DNA of 64,000 nucleotides from Ornithinimicrobium flavum (GCF_004526345.1 NZ_CP038213.1:1550001-1614000), one strand, 5' to 3'; counted from the first letter of the stretch, positions 43,588 to 52,655 are shown. The notes: a model not told the origin generated them from the sequence alone. Numbers and translations: made by a program.

Positions 43588-44073
43588 GCGACCTGACGTG
43601 GCTGACCACCCGGGAGCTCGCCGACCTCCTGGCCCGCGGCGAGGTGAGCTCGGTCGAGGCCGTCACCGCCCACCTGGCCCGGATCGAGCAGGTCAACCCG
43701 GTCGTCAACGCGATCGTCACCCTCGACCCGGAGCGCGCCCTCGCCGAGGCCCGCGCCGCCGACGCCCGGCACGTGGCCGCCCGGCGGTCGGGGGAGGAGC
43801 TGCCGCCGCTGCACGGCGTCCCCATGACGCACAAGGACACGCACGACACGGCCGGGATGCGCACGACCATGGGCAGCCCGATCCACGCCGACCGGGTGCC
43901 GGCCGCCGACGACCTGGTGGTCGCACGCCTGAGGGCCGCGGGCGTCATCACGACCGGGAAGTCGAACGTGCCCGAGTTCGCGGCCGGCGCGCACACCTTC
44001 AACCCCGTCTTCGGCACGACCGTGAACCCCTACGACCCGACGAGGTCGGCGGCCGGGTCCTCCGGCGGCGTCG

Positions 44074-44126
44074 GCGGGCCGCTGCCGACGCTCATCAGCA
44101 GCGCCACGTCCCCGACCGTGCGCCCC
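44074..44126. repeat. Inverted copy, left arm (53 bp, in the amidase)
   Basis: Reverse complement of 44235-44287 with no mismatch over 53 bases; weaker similarity continues inward for about 10 more. The right arm is where this sequence belongs in a normal amidase (GRTVGDVALLMSVGSG), so this arm is the misplaced copy. Confidence 0.9.
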
Positions 44127-44234
44127 AGAAGCGGCAGCCAGCATCCCGCACGTCGGGATGCGCCCCAGCAACGGCCGCATCCCGCACGTCCCGCCGGGCG
44201 ACGCCTGGGCCTGGCTGGCGCAGAAGGGCTTCAT

Positions 44235-44287
44235 GGGGCGCACGGTCGGGGACGTGGCGCTGCTGATGAGCGTCGGCAGCGGCCCGC
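44235..44287. repeat. Inverted copy, right arm (native position)
   Basis: Encodes the amidase segment GRTVGDVALLMSVGSGP in the correct frame and place. It is the source of the inverted copy at 44074-44126, 108 bases away. Confidence 0.9.
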
Positions 44288-45045
44288 ACCCGGACGGTCC
44301 CTGCTCGATCCCGGAGCCGGGCAGCGTCTTCGACCTGCCCGAGCTGCGGCTGGGCGCCGAGGTCGAGCCGGACCTGCGCGGGCTGCGGGTCGGTCTCAGC
44401 CCGGACCTCGACGGCCTGCTCGAGGTCGAGCCCGCGGTGCGGGACGTGGTGCTCGCCACGGCCGAGGTCCTCGCCGACCTCAGGGCCGCGGTGGACGACT
44501 CCGCCCCCGACCTGCGCGAGGCCGACCGGGTCTTCGCGGTGCAACGGGCGCACGACTTCGTCGCGACCTTCGGGGAGCTGGTGCGAGCCGAGACGGCCCG
44601 GCCGGACGGCGGCCGGGTCAAGGACACCGTGGTGTGGAACACCCGGCTCGGCTGGGACCTCACGGTCGAGGACCTCATCGCCAAGGACCTGGCCCGGGGA
44701 CGGCTGTGGCGGTCCACGCGCCGGTGGTTCGAGAGCCACGACGTGCTGGTGCTGCCCACCTCGCAGGTGCTGCCCTTCGACGCCGGGCTGGAGTTCCCCA
44801 CCTCGATCAACGGCCGGCCGATGGAGACCTACCTGGACTGGATGCGCGCCGTCTGCGTCATCTCCGCCACCGGCTGCCCGGCCATCTCGGTGCCGGCCGG
44901 CTTCTCGCCGGACGGCCTGCCGGTGGGGATCCAGATCGTGGCCGCCCCGGGGCGGGACGTCGCGCTGCTGCGCGTCGCCGCCGCCTTCGAGGCGGCCACG
45001 AGGTATGCCGACCGCCACCCCGACCTGTAGGTCGGCCGGCGCCCG

Positions 45046-46086
45046 TCAGCCGACCGGCGTCGACTCGCGACGCCGGCTGTCCCGCCGCTCGGCGAGCACG
45101 CTGGTCACCGCGGTGACGGTGAGCACGACGACGATGAAGACCAGGGAGAAGAGCGTCGGGATGCTGGGCACCTCGACCCAGACCGTGTGCGCCCAGTGCA
45201 GGACCAGCTTGACGGCGATGAACGCCAGGATCAGGGCCAGGCCGTAACCGAGGTAGCGGAGCGTGCCCAGCGCACCCTCGAGCACGAAGTAGAGCGCACG
45301 CAGCCCCAGGAGGGCGAAGGCGTTGGTCACGAAGACCAGGTAGGGGTCACCGGTGATGCCGTAGACCGCCGGCACCGAGTCGACGGCGAAGACGATGTCG
45401 GTGCCCAGGATCGCCAGCACCACGAGCCCCAGGGGGGTGAGCGCCCGTCGGCCCTGCTCCCGGACCGTGAGCCGCGTGCCCTGGTAGCTGTCGGTCACCG
45501 GCCACAGCTTCCGTGCCAGCCGGACGGCCTTCAGCTCCTGCACGTCCACGGTGTGCTCGTCGGAGCGCGCGTCCCGGTAGACGCCCCACGCCGTGAGCAG
45601 CAGGATCGCGCCGAAGACGAGGAAGACGACGGAGAAGCGGGAGATCAGGACAGCGCCCACGGCGATGAAGATGGTGCGCAGGACCAGCGCGCCGACGATG
45701 CCGATGAGGAGCACGCGCTGCTGCAGGACCCGGGGGACGGCGAAGGCCGACAGGATGAGGATGAAGATGAAGAGGTTGTCGACCGAGAGGGACTTCTCGA
45801 CGAGGTACCCCGTGTAGTACTGCAGCCCGATCTCCCCGCCGTGGGCACGCCATACCCACACGCCGAAGGCCAGGGGGAGGGCGATGTAGAACGCCGACCA
45901 GCCCAGCGCCTCCTTCATCGAGACGGCGTGCGGCCGCCGGGTGAGCAGGAAGTCCAGGGCCAGCAGGGCCAGCACGCCGGCGACGGTGAGCACCCACAGG
46001 CGTGTGTCGGCGATCGTGGTGAGCACGTCCACCGGCTGGGCGGCGCTCAGGGGCAGGGGCAGGGTGGGCAACAGCAGTCCTCGCAT
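45046..46086 (-). CDS. TerC/Alx-family manganese exporter
   Basis: 346 residues with about nine membrane helices. Family segments: SAFYIALPLAFGVWVW, EKSLSVDNLFIFILILSAFAVP with the acidic residues in VDN, LGTDIVFAVDSVPAVYGITGDPYLVFVTNAFALLGLRALYF. TerC/Alx proteins export Mn2+, in some bacteria to supply exoenzymes. The leader carries a yybP-ykoY riboswitch (46101-46193), which supports manganese as the signal. ATG 46086 is favoured because bases of the AUGCGAGG start pair with the aptamer's P1 strand. There is no normal Shine-Dalgarno within 15 bases. Confidence 0.93.
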   Translation of the reverse strand: MRGLLLPTLPLPLSAAQPVDVLTTIADTRLWVLTVAGVLALLALDFLLTRRPHAVSMKEALGWSAFYIALPLAFGVWVWRAHGGEIGLQYYTGYLVEKSLSVDNLFIFILILSAFAVPRVLQQRVLLIGIVGALVLRTIFIAVGAVLISRFSVVFLVFGAILLLTAWGVYRDARSDEHTVDVQELKAVRLARKLWPVTDSYQGTRLTVREQGRRALTPLGLVVLAILGTDIVFAVDSVPAVYGITGDPYLVFVTNAFALLGLRALYFVLEGALGTLRYLGYGLALILAFIAVKLVLHWAHTVWVEVPSIPTLFSLVFIVVVLTVTAVTSVLAERRDSRRRESTPVG

Positions 46087-46100
46087 CCGTGCGAACGGTG

Positions 46101-46193
46101 CGAGGTCTCCTTCACCCCGTGCGGGGCGCGTCCCGGGCGTGACATCTGGTCACGCGCACTGACCGGCGACGACTTGGCGAAGTACTCCCCTCG
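46101..46193 (-). ncRNA. yybP-ykoY manganese riboswitch
   Basis: On the minus strand the leader shows the conserved elements in order: P1 5' strand CGAGG (46193-46189), GGAGUA directly after it, a variable GC-rich arm, then AAGGAGA and the P1 3' strand CCUCG (46105-46101). The two purine-rich loops that bind Mn2+ are the hallmark of this class (Rfam RF00080). CCUCGCA (46105-46099) can also pair perfectly with UGCGAGG of the start region (46085-46079), so forming P1 frees the start codon. That is a visible translational ON design. Downstream TerC is a standard target. Confidence 0.9.
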
Positions 46194-46227
46194 TGCGGTC
46201 GAGGGTACGTAGCCGATGGTGGACACG

Positions 46228-47217
46228 TCAAGTGGTGGGATCGTCCTCGGGGTGCGGGGGGATGTCGTCGGCGACCACGGCGCCCCGACGACCCGGCGGG
46301 CGCTCGGCGCCGACCGTGGAGTCGCGGGCCGTCTGACGCTCGCTCTCGGCGTTGAAGGCCGCGCCGAGGACGAGCAGCAGCACCGTGACCCAGAGCCAGA
46401 ACATGCTGATCGCCACCCCCGCGAGAGAGCCGTAGGTCCGCTCGTAGGTGCCGAGGTTCTGCACGTAGAGGAAGAGCCCGGCCGAGGCCGCCAGCCACAG
46501 GGCGGTGGCGACGGTGGCGCCGCCGCTGACCCACCGCCACCGGGCCCGGCCCCGCCGGGCCGGGGCGAAGCGGTAGAGCACCGCCAGGCCCAGCGCCATG
46601 AGGGCGGCGAGCCCGACCCACACCAGCGCCAGCACCGGCAGCCGAACCCACGGCGGGGCGTCGGTGAGCAGGCGGGAGAGCAGGGCGCTGCCGGTGATGA
46701 CCGCCCCGAGGACGAGCGCGCCGCCCAGCACGAAGGAGAGGGCGAGCAGGCTGCGACGCACGAGACCGCGGGTCTCCTCCTCGCGGTAGGCGACGTTGAG
46801 GGCGTCGACGAGGAAGTTCGTGGCCGCCATCGCGGTCCCGAGGGCCACGGCGAGGGCGAGCACCCCGCGGAGCGTGAGCAGCTGGGTGGAGGCCGCGGTG
46901 ATCGAGACCAGCTGGTCGGAGAGGATCTGGCCCAGCGCAGGGGGCATCAGCTCCGCGAGCCCGGTGAGGTGGTCCAGGGCCTGGGCCGGGGTGTTGACCG
47001 CGCCGTAGACCGACAGCGCGGTGAGCAGCACCGGCGCGATCGACAGGACCGCGAAGAAGGCGACGGCCGCGCTGTAGAGCGGGAACCTGTCGGGGCCCAC
47101 GCGCCCCAGGACACGCCGCAGGATCCGCATCCAGCCGCGGCCGGGGATCTGGCTGGGGTCGGTGGAGGTCGCCCCGTAGTCCGTCTGGGTGGGGGCGTCA
47201 CCGTCCGACCGGGTCAT
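46228..47217 (-). CDS. YihY/BrkB-family membrane protein
   Basis: 329 residues with six membrane helices and the family phrases YSAAVAFFAVLSIAPVLLTALSVYG, GTAMAATNFLVDALNVAYRE, and YGSLAGVAISMFWLWVTVLLLVLGAAFNAE near the C-terminus. YihY/BrkB proteins are widespread with unproven function; they have been called RNase BN in error. The C-terminal tail is hydrophilic and acidic. ATG 47217. Upstream gene is divergent. Confidence 0.9.
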   Translation of the reverse strand: MTRSDGDAPTQTDYGATSTDPSQIPGRGWMRILRRVLGRVGPDRFPLYSAAVAFFAVLSIAPVLLTALSVYGAVNTPAQALDHLTGLAELMPPALGQILSDQLVSITAASTQLLTLRGVLALAVALGTAMAATNFLVDALNVAYREEETRGLVRRSLLALSFVLGGALVLGAVITGSALLSRLLTDAPPWVRLPVLALVWVGLAALMALGLAVLYRFAPARRGRARWRWVSGGATVATALWLAASAGLFLYVQNLGTYERTYGSLAGVAISMFWLWVTVLLLVLGAAFNAESERQTARDSTVGAERPPGRRGAVVADDIPPHPEDDPTT

Positions 47218-47287
47218 GCCCCAGTCTCACCCGGCCCGGGGACCACCGCACGCCCGGTTCAGACCCGGGGCGCATACTGAGGGGGTG

Positions 47288-47509
47288 ATGACATCTCGAT
47301 CCGGAGCTCCGCGGCGGCACCTCGCCAACAGTCCCTTCGCACCGAAGGTCGAGCCGGAGGTCGAGAACTTCGAGCTGGACGACCGCGTCTCGCACCAGAC
47401 CTACGGCCTGGGTCGGGTCGTGGGCCGGGAGCGCGAGGCCGTCACCGTCGACTTCGGAAACTGCACCAAGCGCATCGTCACCCCCTACAAGGGCCTCGAG
47501 GTCCTGTAG
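47288..47509 (+). CDS. Small tudor/DUF3553-like protein
   Basis: 73 residues. FELDDRVSHQTYGLGRVVGREREAVTVDFGNCTKRIVTPYKGLEVL matches the small beta-barrel (tudor-like) found at the C-terminus of PcrA/UvrD helicases and as stand-alone proteins in actinobacteria, where it binds RNA polymerase or nucleic acid. The basic N-terminal 15 residues are variable. ATG 47288, followed by a hairpin terminator. Confidence 0.75.
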   Translation: MTSRSGAPRRHLANSPFAPKVEPEVENFELDDRVSHQTYGLGRVVGREREAVTVDFGNCTKRIVTPYKGLEVL

Positions 47510-47522
47510 GGCGCCCGGCCCG

Positions 47523-47545
47523 GCCGTCCGCGGGGGTCGGACGGC
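47523..47545. terminator. Hairpin terminator between convergent genes
   Basis: GCCGTCCG and CGGACGGC form an 8-bp stem with a 7-base loop. Confidence 0.65.
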
Positions 47546-47555
47546 GTCGCTTCCC

Positions 47556-48230
47556 TCAGCGGAAGGTGACGTGCCCCGGCGCCAGGTGCCCGTGCTCGTT
47601 GAACGCGAGCAGACGGGTGCCCTGCCGGCCGACGACGACGGTGGTGAGGGACGCGTTGACGGCCACGGCGTTCCACCGTAACCACGCCCCGGGGTCCACC
47701 TCGGGAAAACCCGGATGCTGCAGGTTGGCGCAGGCGACGGCCAGCGGCCCCGCGGAGCTGACGACGACGACGCTCCGGCCGCGGCCGGCCTCCTGCGCGG
47801 CGGCGGACAGCCCGTCGGTCACGCGGGCGGTGAAGGCGCCGAACGACTCGGCGACGGTCCCGGCGGGCTCGTGCGGATCGTCGGCCATCCACCGGTGCAG
47901 GGCACGCTCGTAGGCGGCCTGGAAAGCGCGCGGGTCCTGCTGCCCCGGGTCCTCGCCGAAGGCGGTCATCACCCCGAGGTGGTCGATCTCGTCCCAGGCC
48001 CCGCAGGTGCGGACGGGCACCGTCGACCAGTCTGCGGCCTCGACCAGGGCGTGCGTGGTCTGCGCGTGGCGGCGCATCCGTCCCTGCAGCACGACGTCCG
48101 GGTGGAGACCGCGGGCCGCCAGCGCCGCTCCGGCGAGCCGGGCCTGCTCGGCCCCGTGCGGGGAGAGGTGGTCGTAGTCCGCCGCGCCGAACGAGGCCTG
48201 CCCGTGCCGGACGAGGATCACCCGGCCCAC
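47556..48230 (-). CDS. Histidine-phosphatase-family protein
   Basis: 224 residues. RHGQASFGAADYDHLSPHGAEQA at the N-terminus carries the catalytic RHG and SSAGPLAVACANLQHPG supplies the second half of the site. GAFTARVTDGLSAA and WRWNAVAVN are also family-like. The usual second His is replaced by SAG, so the activity may be altered. GTG 48230 lies two bases after the TetR stop, with GAGGG upstream, so it is co-transcribed with the regulator. Confidence 0.78.
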   Translation of the reverse strand: MGRVILVRHGQASFGAADYDHLSPHGAEQARLAGAALAARGLHPDVVLQGRMRRHAQTTHALVEAADWSTVPVRTCGAWDEIDHLGVMTAFGEDPGQQDPRAFQAAYERALHRWMADDPHEPAGTVAESFGAFTARVTDGLSAAAQEAGRGRSVVVVSSAGPLAVACANLQHPGFPEVDPGAWLRWNAVAVNASLTTVVVGRQGTRLLAFNEHGHLAPGHVTFR

Positions 48231-48231
48231 G

Positions 48232-48945
48232 TCAGCCCTCACCCGCCGGGACGGCCTGGGCCATGCCGTGGGCCAGCACGACATACCGCTCGGCCACCGC
48301 CTCGGCCGGCAGCGGACCCCCGGAGCGGAACCACTGGGCGACCCCGGTGCACAGGGTCACGATCGCGCGGCTCGTCTCCAGGGGCCACGGCGTCCGGAAC
48401 GTCCCCGCGCCGGTGCCGTCCTGCAGGATGGCGTCGAAGACGCGCTGCTGGCGGTCCCGGCGGCCGATGTGGGCGGCGAGGTGCTCGGGGGACAGGCTGC
48501 GGATCTCGCTCCAGGCGAGGAAGGCCTGGTCCTGGCGACGGGCGTGGTAGAGCACGAGGCACTCCACCTGGGCGGCCAGCCGGTCCCGCGGGTCCGGGCC
48601 CGCGGCGGCCGCGGCCGCCCGGCTGCGCCACCACAGATCCTCCATGGCGTGCTCCATGACGGCGACGAGCAGGTCCTGCTTGGAGCGGTGGTGGTGGTAG
48701 ACCCCGGGGACCGAGAGGCCCGCGCGGGCGGCGATCTCGCGCACCGACGTCCCGTGGTAGCCCTGGGCCGCGAAGCAGTCGAGGGTGGCGCGCAGGATGG
48801 GCGGCAGGTCGTCGGCGCCGTAGGCCCGCCAGTCGTCCACGCCCTCACGTCCGGAGGGCCCGCCGGTGCGGGTCCCGCCGTCACGCCTGGCGTCCTCGCC
48901 GGGGTGGGTGTCGCCGTCGGGGTGGGTGTCGCCGTCGGGTCCCAC
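48232..48945 (-). CDS. TetR/AcrR-family regulator of the acyl-CoA operon
   Basis: 237 residues. The HTH lies at about 45-95 (ILRATLDCFAAQGYHGTSVREIAARAGLSVPGVYHHHRSKQDLLVAV). The C-terminal ligand domain is of the acyl-CoA-sensing type seen in KstR2/FadR-like TetR proteins. An 18-base repeat encodes GDTHPDGDTHP at the N-terminus. GGAGGAGG precedes the GTG at 48945. The gene diverges from the acyl-CoA operon, and a perfect 22-bp palindrome (49017-49038) lies between them, so it most likely represses that operon until an acyl-CoA binds. Confidence 0.87.
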   Translation of the reverse strand: MGPDGDTHPDGDTHPGEDARRDGGTRTGGPSGREGVDDWRAYGADDLPPILRATLDCFAAQGYHGTSVREIAARAGLSVPGVYHHHRSKQDLLVAVMEHAMEDLWWRSRAAAAAAGPDPRDRLAAQVECLVLYHARRQDQAFLAWSEIRSLSPEHLAAHIGRRDRQQRVFDAILQDGTGAGTFRTPWPLETSRAIVTLCTGVAQWFRSGGPLPAEAVAERYVVLAHGMAQAVPAGEG

Positions 48946-48979
48946 GATCGCCTCCTCCGTGCCAGGGTGAGAGGGCCGC

Positions 48980-49008
48980 TTGACACCGGGCCCGTCGCGG
49001 GGAAGTCT
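48980..49008 (+). promoter_or_regulatory. Promoter candidate of the acyl-CoA operon
   Basis: TTGACA (48980-48985), 17 bases, AAGTCT (49003-49008). The -35 is perfect; the -10 is weak. The TetR palindrome starts nine bases further on, so bound repressor would block the start site. Confidence 0.45.
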
Positions 49009-49016
49009 AGCCCCAC

Positions 49017-49038
49017 CGACCGAGCGATCGCTCGGTCG
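49017..49038. promoter_or_regulatory. TetR operator, perfect 22-bp palindrome
   Basis: The 22 bases from 49017 to 49038 are a perfect palindrome with arms CGACCGAGCGA and TCGCTCGGTCG. Size and position between divergent TetR and acyl-CoA synthetase genes are typical of TetR operators that control fatty-acid or CoA-ester catabolism. Confidence 0.8.
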
Positions 49039-49064
49039 CGGTGACGACGAGGGAGCGTGAGGCG

Positions 49065-50642
49065 ATGCGGCCCTGGGAGGCGCACTACCCGCCCGGTCTC
49101 ACCACGCGCGCGCCCCGGCTGCCGGCGGACCTGACCACGGCCTGGCGCGCACGGGTCGAGCGCGACCCGGACGGGCTGGCGCTCCTCCACCACGGGAGCC
49201 GGGTCACCGCTGCCGAGCTCGACGAGCGGGCCGAGGCCTTCGCCGCCCTCCTGACCAGCCGCGGCATCGGCGCCGGGGACCGGGTCGGGATCGTCCTGCA
49301 GAACGTCCCCACCGCGGTCGTCGTGCTCCTGGGCGCCTGGCGGGTCGGTGCGGTGGTGCCGCTGCTCAACCCCATGTACCACGGCGCCGAGCTGCGCACC
49401 CTGCTGCAGACCTGCGGCGCCCGCGCCCTCGTCGTCGACCCCGACCTGCTCGCGACGGTGCGCGCCGCCGCGGAGGGCACCGCCGTCGAGGTCGTCTGGG
49501 CCGACGGCGACCCCGAGCTCACCGCCCGCCGGGGCGAGCGGGTGGACGCGGTGCCCCGGACCGCCGAGGACGTCGCGCTGCTGACCTTCACCTCCGGCAC
49601 CACCGGTGCGCCGAAGGCGGCGATGAACACCCACGGCAACGTGCTCACCGTCGCCGCGTGCGTCCGGGACTGGATGGGCCTCACCCCGCGGGACCGCGTG
49701 CTGTGCGTCGCGCCCGTCTTCCACATCACCGGCGCCGTCATCACCCTGGTGTCGCCGCTGCTGGCCGGCGCGGCCGTCGTCCTCGTCGGGCGCGCCACCC
49801 CCGAGAAGGTCCTGCGGGCCTTCCGCGAGGACGGCGTGACCACCACGACCGGGTCGATCACGGTCTTCAACGGGCTCGCCCGCCTGGAGGGCATCGGCCC
49901 CGACGACTTCCCCACGGTCCGCCACCTCTACTCCGGCGGGGCCCCGGTACCCCCGTCGACGGTCGAGCGTTTCCGGCGCGAGCTGGGGGTCTACATCCAC
50001 AACATCTACGGCATGACCGAGACGACGTCCGCGTGCATCGGGGTCCCGCCGGGGGTCGAGGCACCGGTCCACGGGCCGACCGGGTCGCTGGCCATCGGTC
50101 TGCCCTTCCCCGGGCTGGACGTGCGCGTCGTCGATCCGCACGGGGAGGCCGTGCCCGCCGGGGAGCCGGGGGAGCTGGAGCTGCGCGGACCGCACGTGGT
50201 GCCCGGCTACTGGGCGGACGAGGAGGCCACGGCGGCCACCTTCCCCGGCGGGGCGCTACGCACCGGTGACGGCGCGGTCCTGGACGAGCAGGGCTGGGTC
50301 TACATCGTCGACCGGCTCAAGGACCAGATCAACACCTCGGGCTACAAGGTGTGGCCGCGGGAGGTCGAGGAGGTCCTCCTGCGCCACCCGGCCGTCCACG
50401 AGGCCGCGGTCGTCGGGACGCCGGACGACTACCGCGGGGAGGCGGTGACCGCGTTCGTCACCCGCGTGGCGGGGGCGACGGTGACCCCGGACGAGCTGCG
50501 CGAGCACGCCCGCGGCGAGCTGGCGGCATACAAGGTGCCCCGCCGCATCGAGCTGCTCGACGAGCTCCCCAAGACACCCACGGGCAAGATCCGCCGCCGC
50601 GACCTGCGCGACGGCCGCAACGAGGAGGAACCCCAGGTATGA
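49065..50642 (+). CDS. Acyl-CoA synthetase (class I adenylate-forming)
   Basis: 525 residues. ATP motif TFTSGTTGAPKAAMNTHG near 180, GGAPVPPSTVERF, NIYGMTETTSACIG near 315, and the hinge and C-terminal lobe DQINTSGYKVWPREVEEVL ending with KTPTGKIRRRDLR, which holds the catalytic Lys. It activates a carboxylic acid to its CoA ester, the first step of the operon. ATG 49065 is preferred over GTG 49041 because GAGGGAG precedes it. In the 4-hydroxy-acid scheme it would take the place of LvaE. Stop overlaps the SDR start (ATGA). Confidence 0.92.
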   Translation: MRPWEAHYPPGLTTRAPRLPADLTTAWRARVERDPDGLALLHHGSRVTAAELDERAEAFAALLTSRGIGAGDRVGIVLQNVPTAVVVLLGAWRVGAVVPLLNPMYHGAELRTLLQTCGARALVVDPDLLATVRAAAEGTAVEVVWADGDPELTARRGERVDAVPRTAEDVALLTFTSGTTGAPKAAMNTHGNVLTVAACVRDWMGLTPRDRVLCVAPVFHITGAVITLVSPLLAGAAVVLVGRATPEKVLRAFREDGVTTTTGSITVFNGLARLEGIGPDDFPTVRHLYSGGAPVPPSTVERFRRELGVYIHNIYGMTETTSACIGVPPGVEAPVHGPTGSLAIGLPFPGLDVRVVDPHGEAVPAGEPGELELRGPHVVPGYWADEEATAATFPGGALRTGDGAVLDEQGWVYIVDRLKDQINTSGYKVWPREVEEVLLRHPAVHEAAVVGTPDDYRGEAVTAFVTRVAGATVTPDELREHARGELAAYKVPRRIELLDELPKTPTGKIRRRDLRDGRNEEEPQV

Positions 50643-51403
50643 CGCAGCAACCGCTTTCCGGCCAGGTCGCCCTGGTCACCGGCGCCAGTCGGGGGATCGG
50701 GCTCGCGGTCGCCGCCCGCCTGGTCGAGCTCGGGGCCCGGGTGGTGGTCACGGCGCGCGGTCAGGAGACCCTGGACGCCGCGGTGGCGAGCCTGGGCGAG
50801 GCCGCGCTCGGCGTGGCCGGCAAGGCCGACGACCCGCAGCACCGCGCGCAGGTGCTCGACACGATCGCCGGCACGCACGGCCGGCTCGACATCCTGGTCA
50901 ACAACGCTGGGATCAACCCCGCCTACGGCCCGCTGGAGGAGATCGACCTCGGCGTGGCCCGCAAGATCCTCGAGGTGAACGTCCTGGGCAGCCTGGCCTG
51001 GACGCAGGGCGTCCTCGGGCACGAGGGCCTGGGCTTCCGGCAGCACCGGGGCCGCATCGTCAACGTCTCCTCGGTGTCGGCGAGCGTCCCCAGCCCCGGG
51101 ATCGGCTTCTACGGGGTCTCCAAGGCCGCCGTGCACCACCTCACCCGCACCTGGGCCGTCGAGCTCGGCCCGGAGATCCGGGTCAACGCGGTCTCCCCGG
51201 CGGTGATCAGGACCGACTTCTCCCGGGCCCTCTACGAGGGTCGGGAGGAGGAGGTCGCCGCCGGCTACCCGCTCGGGCGGCTGGGGGAGACGAGGGACGT
51301 CGCGGACGTCGTGGCCTTCCTCGTCGGCGAGGAGTCGCGCTGGATGACCGGGCAGGTCCTGGACGTCGACGGCGGCCTGCTCGTGGGCGGGGGCCACGCG
51401 TGA
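50639..51403 (+). CDS. Short-chain dehydrogenase/reductase of the acyl-CoA operon
   Basis: 254 residues. TGASRGIGLAVAARLVELGA near residue 14, NNAGINP near 90, and the catalytic Ser in VNVSSVSA with YGVSK near 155. RWMTGQVLDVDGG ends the fold as in FabG-type SDRs. It probably interconverts a keto and a hydroxy acyl-CoA with NAD(P)H. It overlaps the synthetase upstream and the acyl-CoA dehydrogenase downstream, so it belongs to one coupled unit. Compare LvaD. Confidence 0.9.
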   Translation: MTQQPLSGQVALVTGASRGIGLAVAARLVELGARVVVTARGQETLDAAVASLGEAALGVAGKADDPQHRAQVLDTIAGTHGRLDILVNNAGINPAYGPLEEIDLGVARKILEVNVLGSLAWTQGVLGHEGLGFRQHRGRIVNVSSVSASVPSPGIGFYGVSKAAVHHLTRTWAVELGPEIRVNAVSPAVIRTDFSRALYEGREEEVAAGYPLGRLGETRDVADVVAFLVGEESRWMTGQVLDVDGGLLVGGGHA

Positions 51404-52655
51404 GCACCCGTCCCGACACCCTGTCGCCCGAGCTGGCCGACCTGGTCGCCCGCACCCGGGCGTTCGTCCGGGAGGTCGTCCTCCCCGCGAGCCACGCCCC
51501 GGGGAGACCCTGCTCCCCGAGGTCCGCCGCGAGCTGTCGCGGCAGGCGAAGCAGGCCGGGGTCTTCGCCCCCGTCTCCAGCGCGGCCTACGGCGGCCTGG
51601 GCCTGCCGCTGCGCGACTGGTCACCGGTCCTGCAGGAGGCCGGCTACAGCCCGATCGGTCCGGCCGTCCTCAACTGCATGGCCCCCGACGAGGGCAACAT
51701 GCACATGCTGTCCCTCATCGCCACCGAGGAGCAGAAGGAGACCTTCCTCGCCCCGCTGGTGCGGGGGGGGAGCGCTCCAGCTTCGCGATGACCGAGCCCC
51801 ACCCGGGCGCCGGGTCCGACCCCTCCGCGCTCGCGACCACCGCCCGGCGGGAGGGGCAGGAGTGGGTGATCGAGGGCCGCAAGCGCTTCATCAGCGGGGC
51901 CAACGAGGCAGGGATCGCCATCATCATGGCCCGCACCGAGGAGACGGTCGACGCGGACGGGCGGACCCGGCCCGCGGGGGCCACGATGTTCCTCACCCGC
52001 ACCGACGTGCCCGGGTGGCGCGTGGGGGCTCAGATCCGCACCTCCGAGAAGGTCATCTCCGGCGGTCATCCCTACGTGCACCTCGAGGGCCTCCGGGTGC
52101 CGGACTCGGCGGTGCTGGGCGAGGTCGGGGAGGGCTTCCGTTACGCCCAGGTCCGCCTCGGCCCGGCACGGCTGACGCACTGCATGCGCTGGCTGGGGCT
52201 GGCCCGCCGCGCGCTCGACACCGCCCTGGACCGGGTCGGGCGCCGGGAGCTCTTCGGCTCGCCGATGAGCGAGCTCGGGCTGGCCCAGGGCCTGATCGCG
52301 GACTCGGTCATCGACATCGAGACCTCCGACGCGATCATCACCCGCACCGCCGCGCTGCTGGGAGAGCGACGAGCGGGCCGGCCAGGCGATGAGCTCGGTC
52401 GCGAAGGTGCACTGCGCCGAGGCGATCTACCGGGTCGTGGACCGCAGCATGCAGCTGTGCGGCGGCGACGGGATGAGCGAGGAGCTGCCGCTGGCGCAGT
52501 TCCTCATGGAGGTCCGGCCCTTCCGGGTCTACGACGGCTCCAGCGAGACCCACCGGTGGGCCATCTCCCGCCGGGCCTCCCGGGCCCGACGCCGGGAGGT
52601 CGAGGCGGGGGCCGCCCCGCTGGACCGGGTCACCCCCGAGGAGAACGATGGCTGA
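51400..52655 (+). pseudogene. Acyl-CoA dehydrogenase, three frameshifts
   Basis: Corrected at about 51500 (add one base), in the G8 run at 51763-51770 (add one) and near 52361 (remove one), the gene gives 418 residues of the long acyl-CoA dehydrogenase type found with APH kinases (ACAD10/11-like). Visible: MTEPHPGAGSDPSAL, GRKRFISGANEAGIAIIMARTE, FRYAQVRLGPARLTHCMRWLGLARRALD, and AIYRVVDRSMQLCGGDGMSEELPL. These FAD enzymes act on acyl-CoA, and the ACAD11/LvaC group removes phosphate from 4-phosphoacyl-CoA. Net length is divisible by three. Confidence 0.82.

Larger units (their letters stand above)
43584..45030 (+). pseudogene. Amidase-signature enzyme with internal inverted duplication
   Basis: N-terminal part (WLTTRELADLLARGEVSSVEAV, HGVPMTHKDTHDTAGMRTTMGS with the catalytic Lys, PTRSAAGSSGG) and C-terminal part (RPSNGRIPHVPPGDAW to RYADRHPDL) of an amidase/Glu-tRNA amidotransferase A-type enzyme. 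The stretch that should carry the cis-Ser and nucleophile Ser (GSDxGGSLR region) is absent. Bases 44074-44126 there are instead the exact reverse complement of 44235-44287. The two parts are also in different frames. As written the enzyme cannot be active. GTG start 43584 overlaps the previous stop. Confidence 0.85.

Noticed and set aside
46228..47217. RNase BN or virulence protein BrkB
   Set aside because: YihY/BrkB proteins are membrane proteins once misnamed RNase BN; no nuclease motif is present.
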